Shown: positions 10,738-21,230 of the stretch, in pieces
Position numbering within the stretch: the stretch's first letter is position 1
Layout: every line of letters starts with the position of its first letter
From: Ascarosepion bandense
Lineage: Eukaryota; Mollusca; Cephalopoda; Sepiida; Sepiidae
DNA length: 64,000 nt
NCBI GenBank assembly: GCA_037127315.1
Contig: JBBBDQ010001122.1
Location: forward strand, 3,784,001 to 3,848,000
Reading direction: 5' to 3'
Made by a program: the position numbers and the translations under genes
The notes under the pieces: model-generated
Told to the model about the DNA's origin: nothing
Database searches by the model: none
Seen by the model: the letters and a program-made list of their open reading frames with translations, nothing else

Positions 10738-11053
10738 TGAGCACTGTTGTGGTATAGTGGATATCGGCTCGGAATGTGAAACCGGGGAGCCGAGTTCGAA
10801 TTCCAGTTGAATCCATTGTATTCACTTACGCGCAAATACCCTTGGGAAAGGTATTAATCCGTCTCTTCCTTCCAGTTATGGGTTAAATAGCAGGACAGAC
10901 TGGGTTCTATACCCTTGGTCGGCAACCAGTCTACCGCAGAAAGTAATGGCAACCTACTGCGGGATAATGTTCTGCCCAGTCAGTCATGTCTCTTTCGAGA
11001 CATGATCGCCCAAGCGTGTATCACGTATGGCACTTAACTGATTGACTGACAGT
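10738..11053 (+). mobile_element. SINE-A, near full length
   Basis: tRNA-like head with box A TGGTATAGTGG and box B GAGTTCGAATTCC, then the conserved body (ACCCTTGGGAAAGGTATTAA, GGCAACCAGTCTACCGCAGA), the hairpin CATGTCTC-TTTC-GAGACATG, and the tail CACTTAACTGATTGACTGAC. This is the best full-length reference copy in the window. Octopus tRNA-derived SINEs (OK, OR1, OR2) are described in the literature; I cannot confirm which, if any, this is. Confidence 0.9.
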
Positions 11054-11700
11054 TTCTTATTGACCTATATATGTAAATCCAAAAGAAAGTGGTTTGATGG
11101 TAAAAACTCAAGGGAGATTCTATTAATATTAAAGATAATTGAAGACGTAGATAACCATATTCATCTTCGTCTCGAAATGTCATTTAAACAGAAATAACCT
11201 AAATTTTATTATTATCAAAGTGATTAGAAATTAATAATAGTTGTTAGAAAGCATTCACAGAATAATTTTTATTTACTAAATAACATTTTGAAGACGTATT
11301 CCACCAAAGTTTATTAAACAGGTGGGTTTTGTGAAGTGTCTATCAGGATATTCTTAAAAAAAAACAAAACAAAAAAAACAAAACATCTTTTTTCTATGTA
11401 GAGTGGGTTTAATTGTATACGACAATACCCATAGTAGCAACTGTATAAGAGCAACACCTTAGTCATAACCCCTTCGAATCTTATTTATGCATTAGGTGTT
11501 GAGATTTTAGTGACTTTCGACTGAGAAACCTAAAGATTGAACTAAACTTTTAAAGAAAAATTAGGCTACGTGATATACTTCTCAGAATGAACAAAAAACT
11601 GCCCCATGGGAAAAATACTAAAATTAATATGACCTTACGGGTCACTTGACGTGAAATATTCGAGGTCCACAAAGATTTTCCCAGCATTTGCTATCTTACT
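11054..11700. other. No gene recognised
   Basis: AT-rich, with a short A/C run at 11357-11385. No recognisable repeat or frame. Confidence 0.5.
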
Positions 11701-11717
11701 AATACTCGACAAATTTA

Positions 11718-11763
11718 TATATATATATATATATATATATTTGATGTATGAACAAACTATACT

Positions 11764-11843
<80 letters not shown>

Positions 11844-11860
11844 TGTGCGGGGGTGTGTTA
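11718..11860. repeat. (TA)n and (TG)n compound microsatellite
   Basis: TA run, short spacer, TA run, then a long TG run to ~11860. It generates meaningless YIYI/CVCV frames. Confidence 0.95.
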
Positions 11861-11951
11861 GTGTGTATGCAATCATAATTTGATTATATGTTCATAAATA
11901 TACATATGTATTCTTCCATAAATATACATGTATATTCTCACATATTCGTAC

Positions 11952-12327
11952 AAGTATATATATATATATAAACTTATTTATAAATGGAACTTTGTCTGTG
12001 TGTGTGTCCGTTACCTGTAGACTCTGAAACGGCTGAACCGATTTTCTTGAAAATTTACACAGTTGTACTATAAGCGTCTGCGAGTGTTCTTAGCTAGGTT
12101 TTGTGTCGAAGTACCCCCGATAAATAGCGAAAATCGATAATAGAAAAATCCGGTTATAGAAGGAGTGGTCAGATTTTAATCAAATTTGATACACTCATAG
12201 ACAAAGACATACGAAACGATATTCAGAAGTTTCTAGGTTGCAGTTCTTACAATAGTGCAGAAAATCGATGATATAAATATATATAAAAGCTTTCATTACA
12301 CCCGATCAACGCCAGGCTATACTGCGA

Positions 12328-12329
<2 letters not shown>
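11952..12329 (+). mobile_element. Helitron relic
   Basis: AAACTTATTTATAAATGG, ACGGCTGAACCGATTTTCTT and the 3' end AACGCCAGGCTATACTGCGAG correspond to the 7952 copy. The terminal CTAG has mutated to CGAG, and an internal deletion joins the 5' segment to the last 45 bp. Confidence 0.7.

Positions 12330-12372
<43 letters not shown>
12330..12372. repeat. (TA)n microsatellite
   Basis: Pure TA run directly abutting the Helitron 3' end. Confidence 0.95.
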
Positions 12373-12374
<2 letters not shown>

Positions 12375-12497
12375 ACAATTGTATGTGTGAGCATGTATAC
12401 TTAATTGCGTGTGTGTATATGGGCGCTTGTATATTTAGGTTGTGTGTGTTTGCATTTATATGCTTTGTATGTGTAATAAAATACACACACATATATA

Positions 12498-12788
12498 CAG
12501 AGTATATCAAAATGCCTTTACAAAATTTAGGGGTGGGCTCGTCACACCAAAGCAAGGATGAAAATTGCATATAAACATGTGCAGAAATCCTTCGTTTTTT
12601 CTTTAAATTTAAAGAAAGTTTCGAGAAAATGTCACTGTGTTTTCATGCAGACTAGATTACATTTGTCATTCATGTAAAATTGTGGCTAGTCCTTCTTCAA
12701 TGTTTAACGTATGATGCAATAGTGTGTTAACTGGGAAGTGTTTCAAACACGCCTCCAAACTTTGTAAAAGTAGTATTGGTACACCCTG
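12498..12788. mobile_element. Mariner-type MITE, ~291 bp
   Basis: TA (12496-12497), then CAGAGTATATCAAAATGCC at the left. The right end, read in reverse, begins CAGGGTGTACCAATACTAC, followed by TA (12789-12790). Terminal repeats of ~38 bp are imperfect. No coding capacity. CAGGGTGT…-type ends with TA duplication fit mariner-derived MITEs. Confidence 0.65.
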
Positions 12789-12894
12789 TATAGCTAGATA
12801 AATATAATTTTAAGAAGGATCTTTGTCTGTATGTTTTCTTTTTACAAATGTTGATTCGGACAAATATGGGTGTGTTTTTATGTGAATGCGAATG

Positions 12895-13235
12895 TAGATA
12901 GACTAAACTATCGCCCGGTTCACACTCCACCCACGTCTATTGAACAGGTGAAGAGGCTCGCCTCTTGTTCCTTGTTTAGGATGTGGTTTCCGGCTTTCTC
13001 TTTTCCAATCTTTTCACTCTTTTTTTTCAGTTGGAGTAGATAGACTAAACTATCGCCCGGTTCACACTCTACCCACGTCTATTGAACAGGTGTAGAGGCT
13101 CATCCCTTGTTCCCTGTTTAGGATGTGTTTCCGGGCTTTCTCTTTTCTAATCTTTTCATTCTTACGCAGCCCCCTGCGCTTCAGTGGCATTACCGCCTTG
13201 CTTGGGGTGATATGATTAAAAAAAAATATATATAT
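12895..13235 (+). mobile_element. VNTR element, two units
   Basis: Two tandem ~145-bp units (GCCCGGTTCACACTCCACCC at 12914 and GCCCGGTTCACACTCTACCC at 13056), then the 3' tail GCCCCCTGCGCTTCAGTGGC, TTGCTTGGGGTGATATGATT and A8. Confidence 0.85.
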
Positions 13236-13240
13236 AGTCA

Positions 13241-13530
13241 TCCACAGACAGATCTGTTTCGCTGTATCACAGCTAATCAGTAAGTTGAGACATCCGGTTG
13301 TTAGCCAGGATTGAAACCCGGCCGAATTGACATCAGTCGGCGATTCTAACTCTGAGCTAAGGTAGAAGAAGGCAGACTTTTAGCGTGTTATATACTATGT
13401 AAACATACGCCAGTAGCTGAGAGTGTTCTGATTCATTACTGAATGAATGATGCGTAGATGCTTCTTTATAGCTACTGTTTTTTCAAAGTCTTTCATTCTT
13501 CGATAGGGCTCAATCAGGATGTGAAATCGT
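13241..13530 (-). mobile_element. SINE-B copy
   Basis: Reverse copy of the tRNA-like repeat at 35283: TGTTTCGCTGTATCACAGCT, then box B reverse CAGGATTGAAACCCGGCCGA, then GGCGATTCTAACTCTGAGCT (box A region), then ATTCATTACTGAATGAATGA. Confidence 0.8.
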
Positions 13531-13621
13531 AAATATTTCTGCCTCTACTTCTATCCCTCACTCCGTCTCTGTCTCAGCCTGTTCTCTCTCTCTTTCTATC
13601 TTTCTCTCTCTCTATGTCAAT

Positions 13622-13709
13622 ATAATGTTCACCGAAGTTAAGCAGCGCTATACTTGTTTAGTAACAAGATGGGTGACATCTTGGTAGTACCAGGTTTTGT
13701 ATGCTTCGA
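13622..13709 (+). pseudogene. 5S rRNA fragment (3' two-thirds)
   Basis: GTTCACCGAAGTTAAGCAGC and GATGGGTGACATCTTGGTAG and TACCAGGTTTTGTATGC follow 5S rRNA from about nucleotide 43 to the 3' end, with several changes in the C-box region. The 5' third is missing. It abuts a tRNA-like SINE head. Confidence 0.8.
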
Positions 13710-13880
13710 TGTGTGGGTGGCGTAATGGATAAAGACTTAAACATGAAAATTGAAGAGACGAGTTCGAATTTAATTCAATTTCTTCATAGTCATTTCTTCA
13801 AATATCGTTGGGGAAGGCATGAATCCATCTCTTCTCAAATCTATGGGATTAATAGTAAGACTAGTATCAGAAAATCATCA
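13710..13880 (+). mobile_element. Diverged SINE-A-like element fused to the 5S fragment
   Basis: Box A TGGCGTAATGG at ~13718, box B GAGTTCGAATTTA at ~13761, then TTGGGGAAGGCATGAATCCA and CTATGGGATTAATAG, the SINE-A body in diverged form. It begins immediately after the 5S sequence. Confidence 0.6.
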
Positions 13881-13990
13881 TTATGTGTCTCCCACTCGCC
13901 AAAAATTCTTACAATTCAAAAGTGGTTTGGCTTTAAATAAACTAGATTGATATACCATAAAAACTAATCCATATCTCTCTCACTCTCTCC

Positions 13991-14016
<26 letters not shown>

Positions 14017-14068
<52 letters not shown>
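14017..14068. repeat. (CT)n then (TA)n microsatellite
   Basis: TCTCTC run from ~13975, then (TA)n to 14068. Confidence 0.95.
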
Positions 14069-14070
<2 letters not shown>

Positions 14071-14103
14071 ATTATTAATTATTACGTTAGAACGTGTGAA
14101 AAA

Positions 14104-14172
14104 CTACAAACGACTATAAAATTGCACATTTTGTTTCAACATTGAAAAAACAATGTCTCATCAGGTTAGTTA
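14104..14172 (-). ncRNA. Hammerhead-ribozyme-like motif (best conserved core)
   Basis: On the minus strand: CTGATGAG (14157-14164), stem II ACATTG/CAATGT with a T6 loop, GAAAC (14133-14137), stem III AAAAT/ATTTT with a 5-base loop, cleavage triplet ATA (14115-14117), and a stem I pairing about six of nine positions (CTAACTAAC with GTCGTTTGT). All core bases of a type I hammerhead are present. Context is (TA)n followed by AATAATTAATAA, as at the sister motifs at 10512 and 63039. Confidence 0.65.
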
Positions 14173-14282
14173 GAAATGATGGTAATAAATATTTTTATTT
14201 AAATTTTTTTTATTATATAAAAACAACACTTCTCTTTATTTTGGGAAATTATTTTTTTCTGTACGAGGTAAAAAAGATATTT

Positions 14283-14283
14283 A

Positions 14284-14326
<43 letters not shown>

Positions 14327-14330
14327 GGGA
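14283..14330. repeat. (GAAA)n microsatellite
   Basis: Eleven or so AAAG repeats within a purine-rich stretch. The 99-codon lysine-rich frame over it is spurious. Confidence 0.95.
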
Positions 14331-14717
14331 AGAAAAAGAAAAAGAAAAGATACAAAAGAAATAGAAATTGAAGAGAAAAATAAGTTCGAAAATATAGAGA
14401 GGGAAGAGCCAATGAAAACGTCTAAAAGAGAGAAATTATAAATTTTAGCCGGAAATGGATTGCAAACAGATATTTACATCGGTTACAATGTGCGACTCAA
14501 ATCTTTTGCGATTAAAAAAAATGATAAAATTCTTTACACAAACAAAAATATTTTTCATTAAACGCAAAATAAAGGCTATTTAGAAAAACAATACGAAGAT
14601 GTAAATTCATTAGACATGTTGTATTTCCTTTTAGTTTCCCTTACAGTATGGCTTTAAGTATTTTTATAGCACTCAGTAATTACTGTTAGTATGTTTAGAC
14701 ATGTATTAGCATTTTTC

Positions 14718-15350
14718 TTGATCATATCGCCCCAAGCAAGGCATTTTACTGCGAAAGAGTGACCGCTTATAGGGGGTGTCAGGAAGTGGGTAAGAGAAGA
14801 ATGAAAATACTGATGAGAGTGGAGTGGTCGGAGAAAGGAGCATGAGAGAGAGAGAAAGAGAGAGGGGCAGTTTAGTAAGATAGGAGATGACGATTGACTT
14901 TACATTTAAATTTTTTGGAGATTGTAGCTGTCGGGGAAGCAAGTAAACGGAAGAGAATTCCACAAGCGGGAAAGTTATGAGAAAGAGTGACAGGTTATAG
15001 AGGGTGTCAGAAAGTGGGTAAGAGAAGGATGAGAATACTGATGAGAGTGGAGTGGTCGGAGAAAGGAGCATGAGAGAGAGAGAGAGAGAGAAGGGCAGTT
15101 TAGTAAGATAGGAGACGACTATTGACTTTACATTTAAATTTTTGGAGATTGTAGCTGTCGGGGAAGCAAGTAAACGGAAGGGAATTCTAAAGGCGAGAAG
15201 TTCGAGAAAAGAAGTTGCTGGAGTAGAATTTGCGTTTGCATTTTATTGGTTCCACTGTAAAAGGGTGGAACTTAGGTGCTAATCTTATGGCTCGAGTAAA
15301 TTCATTTATAGGGGTTACCGTGAGATAAGTTCATCGGAGCAGAAGAAATA
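14718..15350 (-). pseudogene. LINE-B 3' end with internal ~228-bp tandem duplication
   Basis: The minus strand carries the C-terminal RT remnants (LWNSLPFTCFPDSYNLQ-like sense, from GAATTCCACAAGCGGGAAAG), then the 3' UTR, then the shared tail GCCTTGCTTGGGGCGATATG. The segment 14749-14970 is repeated at 14977-15190 (…GTGTCAGGAAGTGGGTAAGA … CTGTCGGGGAAGCAAGTAAA…), so the coding end plus UTR is present twice. Stops and deletions abolish coding. Confidence 0.8.
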
Positions 15351-15542
15351 TATATTGTATTTATTATTTTATTTTTATTTTATTTTTTATTATTTTGATA
15401 TATATTTTATAGCGTAAAATGATTTCAATTGCAATCATTTCATGATTCATTAGGATTATAATTGTTCCTTTTTAATTTTACTAGTTCCCTTTTTCATTCC
15501 CAGTTAAAATTCGATGACGAAAGAGAATGCTTGGCTCTTGTT

Positions 15543-15800
15543 TCAGTCAGTCAGTTAAGTGCCATACGTGAAACACACTTGGGCGATCATGTCTCAAAAG
15601 AGACATGACTGATTGGGCAGAAGATTATCCCCTGTAGGTTGCCATTGCTTTCTGTGTTAGACTGGTTGCCTGCCAAGGCTACAGAACCCAATCTGTCATG
15701 TTATTTTTAACCCATAACTGGAAGGAAGAGACAGATTAATGCCTTTCCCAAGGGTATTTGCGCGTAAGTGAATTCAATGAATTCAACTGGAAAAAAGGTC
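15543..15800 (-). mobile_element. SINE-A, lacking the tRNA head
   Basis: Tail first (CAGTCAGTCAGTTAAGTGCC), hairpin with one mismatch, body up to GCGCGTAAGTGAATTCAATG. It ends shortly after and the promoter boxes are absent. Confidence 0.85.
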
Positions 15801-16064
15801 TTATCTTCCACAACAGAATTCGGATGATAAGTTTTGTTATGTGGTTCAGTTAGCAGTTTGCCTGATGGATTTCACATTCGTTTACATCTGCTTACTCTAG
15901 GTAACACTATATAAAAATTATATAGGCCGAAACAGGAGTCACACATATCGTTGTCAACACTTTGGACACTCTTTGTCTAACTGTGTTCACGGTCACTATT
16001 TAGTTTGTGTAACTGTTCATCATGTGTTGACCATTGTCAATATTTTAATTTTTTCCTTGTGGGA

Positions 16065-16130
16065 GTAATTCAGTGACACAATACTGTTTCGAATGCACTT
16101 TCATGCAAGTTTGCACTTCGTCAGGTTCTG
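16065..16130 (-). ncRNA. Hammerhead-ribozyme-like motif
   Basis: Minus strand: CTGACGA, stem II AGTGCA/TGCATT (one G-T pair) with a 14-base loop, a single C, GAAAC (16086-16090), stem III ACA/TGT, triplet GTC (16075-16077). CUGANGA, GAAA and GUC are all canonical. Stem I is weak by eye, so this may be an inactive relic. Confidence 0.45.
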
Positions 16131-16654
16131 CTCAGCTGCTCTCATTAATACGAAAGATATTAAAATTATTGGTAGGAAGTTGAAACCTGTTTTGATATAC
16201 CATAGATACTCGTACCTAATGTTGTAGCCTAAAATAATTAAACCAGGGAGCAAACCCCCGTATGCTTTCACTATTTAACTACTCTTATTTAGACCATTGG
16301 AAGTTGTTTTTTTTTTTAACTATTTGTTCGAAAATTACGTGTCACTTTAGCCAGTAGGCAATCTTAGCTCTTCACAGCAACAGATACTTTAGAGTTGCTA
16401 TGACAATTCTTAAAGTGGTTTCTCTTGGCTTCCTTCACGGCTTCGAATCCAGAGTTATCCTTTTCCTACATTTGTCGTCCTACTAATGTTAAAGAGCCAG
16501 TATATACATGGTTATTTTCCTTGTTGCCTTCTGGGTCACCTAATTTAAAAATTATATATTTAGGCAACAATCCCTCTTTTATGCCGGTGTCATTAAAAAG
16601 GTTCGTGAGTGTTCTTGAGCGTCCTATGATTTAAGTTAAATCACATGACCGGAT
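16131..16654. other. No gene recognised
   Basis: AT-rich sequence with a 69-codon plus frame (16425-16634) lacking known motifs. Confidence 0.45.
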
Positions 16655-16918
16655 GTGCGTTGTAGTGCAGTGGATATTCCAGTTGAATTACTTGCATTCA
16701 CTTACGCACAAATACCCTTGGGAAAGGTATTAATCCATCTGTTCTCTTTTGTTATGGGTTAATTAACCAGACAGATTGGGTTCTATCGCCTTGGCTGGCA
16801 ACCAGTCTACCGCAGAAAACAATTGCAAACTACTGCGGAATAATCTTCTACCGAGTCTGTCAGGTCTGTTTCGAGACATGATCGCCCAAAGCGTGTATTA
16901 CGTATGGCACTTACAGTG
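16655..16918 (+). mobile_element. SINE-A with internal deletion across the promoter
   Basis: TGCGTTGTAGTGCAGTGGAT (box A) runs directly into ATTCCAGTTGAATT, so ~40 bp including most of box B is missing. The remainder follows the consensus to GTATTACGTATGGCACTTA. Confidence 0.85.
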
Positions 16919-17089
16919 AACACTGAATTCAACACTCAGAGGCGACAGACTGTTTCATGCTAGGTGCAGTCATCAGTCTGTCGCTTCTGAATGATAACTT
17001 CAATGTTCACTTTTATATATATATAATTTTACAGCCACTTTTTAGTTTTTAACCTTTTCTGTCTTTTCTCTCTTTTCTTTTAATTGTAA

Positions 17090-17390
17090 CCATTTTGACA
17101 TAGAATGTTTCTTTTGTTAAGATTGCACAATAACATGTGCAACAAATAAACTGTTCTGGTATCCAGTTTTTTTTTTTTTTGCTCTCTTCCCCATGCCAGT
17201 CTCTTCTTATTATTGGCTGGCCGAAGCAAAGGCTTCCTGGCTGCCTTGTAAAATTTTGCAAAGTAATAATAAGAAAAGAACCATTCTATTTTCATTTAGA
17301 ATTATCAACTTGGCAATAAATAATAAAAATAGTATGAAATACATCATTTCTGTTAAAAAAAATGGGGTGGCCTAATAATTATGGCTGGTA
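17090..17390. mobile_element. NA-Tc1 short derivative, right end
   Basis: GTTTCTTTTGTTAAGATTGC near 17110 and the right inverted repeat (CTTGGCAATAAATAATAAAA … GGGGTGGCCTAATAATTATG … GGCTGGTAGT) match 49084-50240. The central kilobase is missing and the left outer repeat is lost. Confidence 0.65.
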
Positions 17391-17394
17391 GTTT

Positions 17395-17397
<3 letters not shown>

Positions 17398-17476
<79 letters not shown>
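17398..17476. repeat. (CA)n-(TA)n-(TG)n compound microsatellite
   Basis: Complementary CA and TG arms around a TA core; self-complementary. Confidence 0.95.
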
Positions 17477-17478
<2 letters not shown>

Positions 17479-17772
17479 TATGTACTAGAATGAAACAGTT
17501 TTGTGACAGTTTCGTAAATTAAATATTTTTAAAATTTTATTCCCAAATCGAGTGGGATTAGCAGTATACTTTTCTCGGTACATTTTATGATCATGAGGTG
17601 CCAGAGAACAAATTACTGCATTTTCGTTAATACTACCTTTTACATGATAGATCATCTTAAGCACAATGATGCCGAGAAAAAGTTAAATAAAAAATTTCTC
17701 GCTTCAACTCTTTTTTTAAGTTTAAATGAATTTTTTTTTTTTTTGCAAATTGTAGTCTTTGTTATAACAGAA

Positions 17773-18293
17773 CTAGCAGTATAACCTGGCGTTGCACGGG
17801 TGTAATGAAAGCTTTAAAACGTCCTGGAGCTCAGACTCAGCCTAAAGAATATTTGTGTGAAGTTTGGTGAGAATCGGATAAAATGTGTGGATTTGTATAA
17901 AGGACATACAGACAGATAAACAGACACACATACACAAACATCTTGCCTTTTATATATATATATATATATATTATCGATTTTCTGCACTATTGTAAGAACC
18001 GAAACCTTGAAACTTCTGAATTCTTATATATTTGTCTATGAGTGTATCAAATTTGATTAAAATCGGACCACTCCTTCTATAACCCGATTTTTTTGATTGT
18101 CGATTTTGGATATTTATCGGAGATAACTCGACACAAAACCTAGCTAAGAACACTCGCAGACTCTTACAACTGTGTAAATGTTCAAGAAAATCGGTTCAGC
18201 CGTTTCGGAGTCTATAGGTAACGGACACACATACACACACACACACAGACACATATACACACAGACAAAGTTTCATTTATAAATAAGTTTAGA
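17773..18293 (-). mobile_element. Non-autonomous Helitron, 521 bp, complete
   Basis: On the minus strand it starts TCTAAACTTATTTATAAATG after A (18294 on plus is T) and ends …CCCGTGCAACGCCAGG hairpin, eight bases, CTAG (17773-17776), then T. This is the cleanest short copy, with both termini and an A|T target. Confidence 0.8.
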
Positions 18294-18394
18294 TGTAAAA
18301 CCATATAATGTATTAGTTTTGTTCCTTTTTTGTTCTAATAATTCAAACTAGAATTGAATGAAATAAGATCCAGATTTTCTCTTTGGAATTTTTT

Positions 18395-18668
18395 CTTCTA
18401 GAGAGTAGTATGAAATCTTTTGGAGATCGCATTGTTTTCGTTGTAGGACGTGTTTCTTTATTTTCCACCACAATGGTTAGATTATATTGCGACCAGGAAA
18501 TTGTGCTGGCCAAAGTTCCAAAAGTTGAAAATTGTTATCTACAAGAAACCATATTTTTGCACATGCTGTGTGGCAAGGAGCATCTTTATGCTGAAATATG
18601 TCTCCATTTTCGTAGTCTGGCAGAATATGAGACTCTAGCAGACTAATATAGTTTATGCTGCATCCCAT
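18395..18668 (-). pseudogene. Tc1-type transposase fragment, different family from the 4.5-kb element
   Basis: Minus frame reads …DIFQHKDAPCHTACAKI…DNNFQLLELWPAQF, corresponding to the second catalytic Asp motif (QQDNAPCHTA) and the WPAQSPDLNPIENLW block of Tc1 transposases. The glutamate block is broken (FPGRNII then a stop), and reading continues as LWWKIKKHVLQRK. Only ~90 codons remain; inactive. Confidence 0.8.
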
Positions 18669-18867
18669 ATTAAATGTTCTTTTGGCTTTTTCTATCTTCT
18701 ATTCCAATATGTTTTCTTAATTATGTTTTTGCTGCTATACGCCCATTCGAGTTGTTTTTTGTAATATTCTGTTTACCTCACATTAAAAAAAAAAACGTAT
18801 TCACGCCTCACTTGTCTGGCTGTTAATTTTAGATTGCCTACCGAAACTCACACGAACTTTCTTTCAT

Positions 18868-19170
18868 CTCAGTCAGTTAAGTGCCATACGTTATACACGC
18901 TTGGGCGATCATGTCTCGAAAGAGACATGACTGACTGGGCAGAAGATTATCCCGCAGTAGGTTGCCATTGCTTTCTGCGGTAGACTGGTTGCCGACCAAG
19001 GCTATAGAACCCAATCTGTCCTGCTATTTAACCCATAACTAGAAGGAAGAGACGGATTAATACCTTTCCCAAGGGTATTTGCGCGTAAGTGAATACAATG
19101 GATTCAGTTGGTATTCGAACCCGGTTTCTCGTTCCGAGCCGATATCCACTGTACGACAACGCACATCTGA
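18868..19170 (-). mobile_element. SINE-A, full length
   Basis: Tail, 8-bp hairpin, body and tRNA head (reverse of GTGCGTTGTCGTACAGTGGA) all present. Confidence 0.9.
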
Positions 19171-19957
19171 CCTTATTTCATCTATCTTGCCTAAATTTTG
19201 TGGTCTTCCGGTTTTCTTTGTATTTAAAACATTCCCAGTAGTAGCAAACGTCTTTTGGGTGGTTTGAATGCAGTTTCTGCCTGGTTAACTCTCGTTGAAT
19301 GATCCACTCCCCTTCAAAGTCACAACCTTCATCTTTGTTTCTGTAGAAATTTTAACGGTAATTTTAGAGTAAAAACAAGCCAATGTTCAGCTGCAATGAC
19401 TTGCTAAGGCACCTCACACTCATGTTAAGATGGAACAAACTTTTATAGATTTGTATGTTATCATTGCATTATCATCTCGCATCTTTCATTGTCCTAATAG
19501 TTTTGCACGGTCTTTTTCAGCTTCAAGCTGCTGAAAGCGGTGTGTTTTATGTTACACGGCACCTACCAAACAATAACAACATACTTTTCAATCCTCAACT
19601 TCCACAGACACTACTAATATGAAACATACTGCCAAGCAATGTCAATGATTTAATGAAATAAATAATTACTATATGTAGTTTGCTCAAAATATTTGCACGT
19701 CAACAGAGTTCCAGTTCCAGCAAAGTTCGTTAAAAGACCTTTCGTGAAAATACTCTTGGAAAAGAATGAATTATTTCAAGGCTATGGGTTAAATAGAAGA
19801 ACTTTCTGAGTCGTGGTTAGCATTAATAGAAGGTTAACTCCGAATTTAAAAGTGTATGTAAGCCTGGTGTAATAAGTACTATGAAGATTTGGTCAAGAAA
19901 AGGAAGTTGATAATGACTCTGTAATTTTAAATGCGGTCGACCTACGACTGTGTCGAT
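19171..19957. other. No gene recognised
   Basis: No assignable repeat or coding frame. Confidence 0.45.
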
Positions 19958-19958
19958 A

Positions 19959-19993
<35 letters not shown>
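19958..19993. repeat. (ATT)n microsatellite
   Basis: About 12 ATT units. Confidence 0.95.
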
Positions 19994-19994
<1 letters not shown>

Positions 19995-20129
19995 GTTATC
20001 ATTTTCCATCATATTATTATTTCTGCTAGGGTCGTACTACCTACCAAGTCTGCGGGAAGACCTAAGTTACAATTGTGTTTTAGTTTCGAAATAATACCAG
20101 TCCGATTCCGTCTCGAAACAGGACACATT

Positions 20130-20935
20130 TTTTTAATCATTTTACCCCAAGCAAGGCATTCCACTGCCACTATTGCGCAGGGGGTTACATAGGGGAAAGT
20201 GATGAGAAAGAGTGGTTAGATATAGGAAATGTCAGAAGGAGGGTGATAGACGGGTAAGGATACCAAGGATGAGGGTTCGGTAGATGAGAAGAGTATTTGA
20301 GAGAATGGATGCCAGTTAGTGTGTTAGAAGGTGTCTATTGACCTTACATTTAAACTCCTGGAGATTGTAGCTGTCGGGGAAGCAAGTATATGGAAGGGAA
20401 TTCCACAGGCCGGAAGTGCGAGGAAAGAAGGTGTTGGAGTAAAAATTGCGGTTACATTTTATCGGTTTCACTGTAAAAGGGTGAGGCGTAGTTGCTAATC
20501 TAGTATTTCGTTTCAAATTCGTACCTAGGGGGCACCAGTGATCTAAGTTCATCGGAGTAGAAACAGTGAAAGTATTTATAGAAGAGGCACAGGGAAGCCA
20601 CGTCACACCGGTGAGAGAGTGACTGCAGCCGGTCTGACAAGTCGGTATCGATCACATTACAGATTCTTTGTTGTATTTTGTCAAGAACCCCGAGGAGAAT
20701 AGCAGGAGCACCCGACCAGATATGGTCGCAGTATTTAATACACGGGCGGATGGTAGATTTATATATGTGCAGGATGGATTCAGACGGGAAAAACTTCCGG
20801 GCCCTGCATAGAGAACCGACTTTCATAGCATCGGATTTAGCAATGGATTCGATATAGTCATTCCACTTGAGGTCCGCTGAGAGTGTGAGGCCAAGGAGGT
20901 AAAATGTATTACTCTCAGGGAGGCTAGCCTATTCC
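20130..20935 (-). pseudogene. LINE-B RT C-terminus and 3' UTR, one frameshift
   Basis: Two overlapping minus frames make one ancestral polypeptide. The first (20500-20826) has SLCRARKFFPSESILHIYKS, then RPCIKYCDHIWSGAP, then CDVASLCLFYKYF. The second (20316-20606) continues RNTRLATTPHPFTVK, NRNFYSNTFFPRTSGLWNSL and FPDSYNLQEFKCKVNRHL. An extra base near 20512-20516 separates them. This is the thumb and C-terminal region of a jockey/CR1-type non-LTR reverse transcriptase. Upstream palm motifs are missing. The UTR ends at the tail GCCTTGCTTGGGGTAAAATG with A-run (20130-20160). Confidence 0.88.
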
Positions 20936-21230
20936 ATGCTAATGGGAGGTAGGAGCGATTGTCTATGATAGTTAATTGATATATATATATATATCTTAGT
21001 CATCTACACACAAGCAGCATACTAAATATAATAATAGAAATAAAAAATATACTTTCTTTAGACCGAAATGAATGATGTAGTAAATTATATAACAGATAAT
21101 CAGTAAACTAGACTAGTAATGAAACAAAATTATTGTGATGTAACTAGTGACTGTCATTAAGATCGAAGCAAGACCCTATACTGGCAGCAAACTGCTTGCA
21201 TACGGACAGGAAATAAATTCAGCGGATATC

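Noticed and set aside
10738..11053. Protein-coding potential of SINE-A frames
   Set aside because: The same short frames recur in every SINE-A copy and are broken differently each time; the element is a tRNA-derived non-coding retroposon.
18383..18646. 87-codon plus frame
   Set aside because: Antisense of a Tc1 transposase fragment, which explains its protein-like look.
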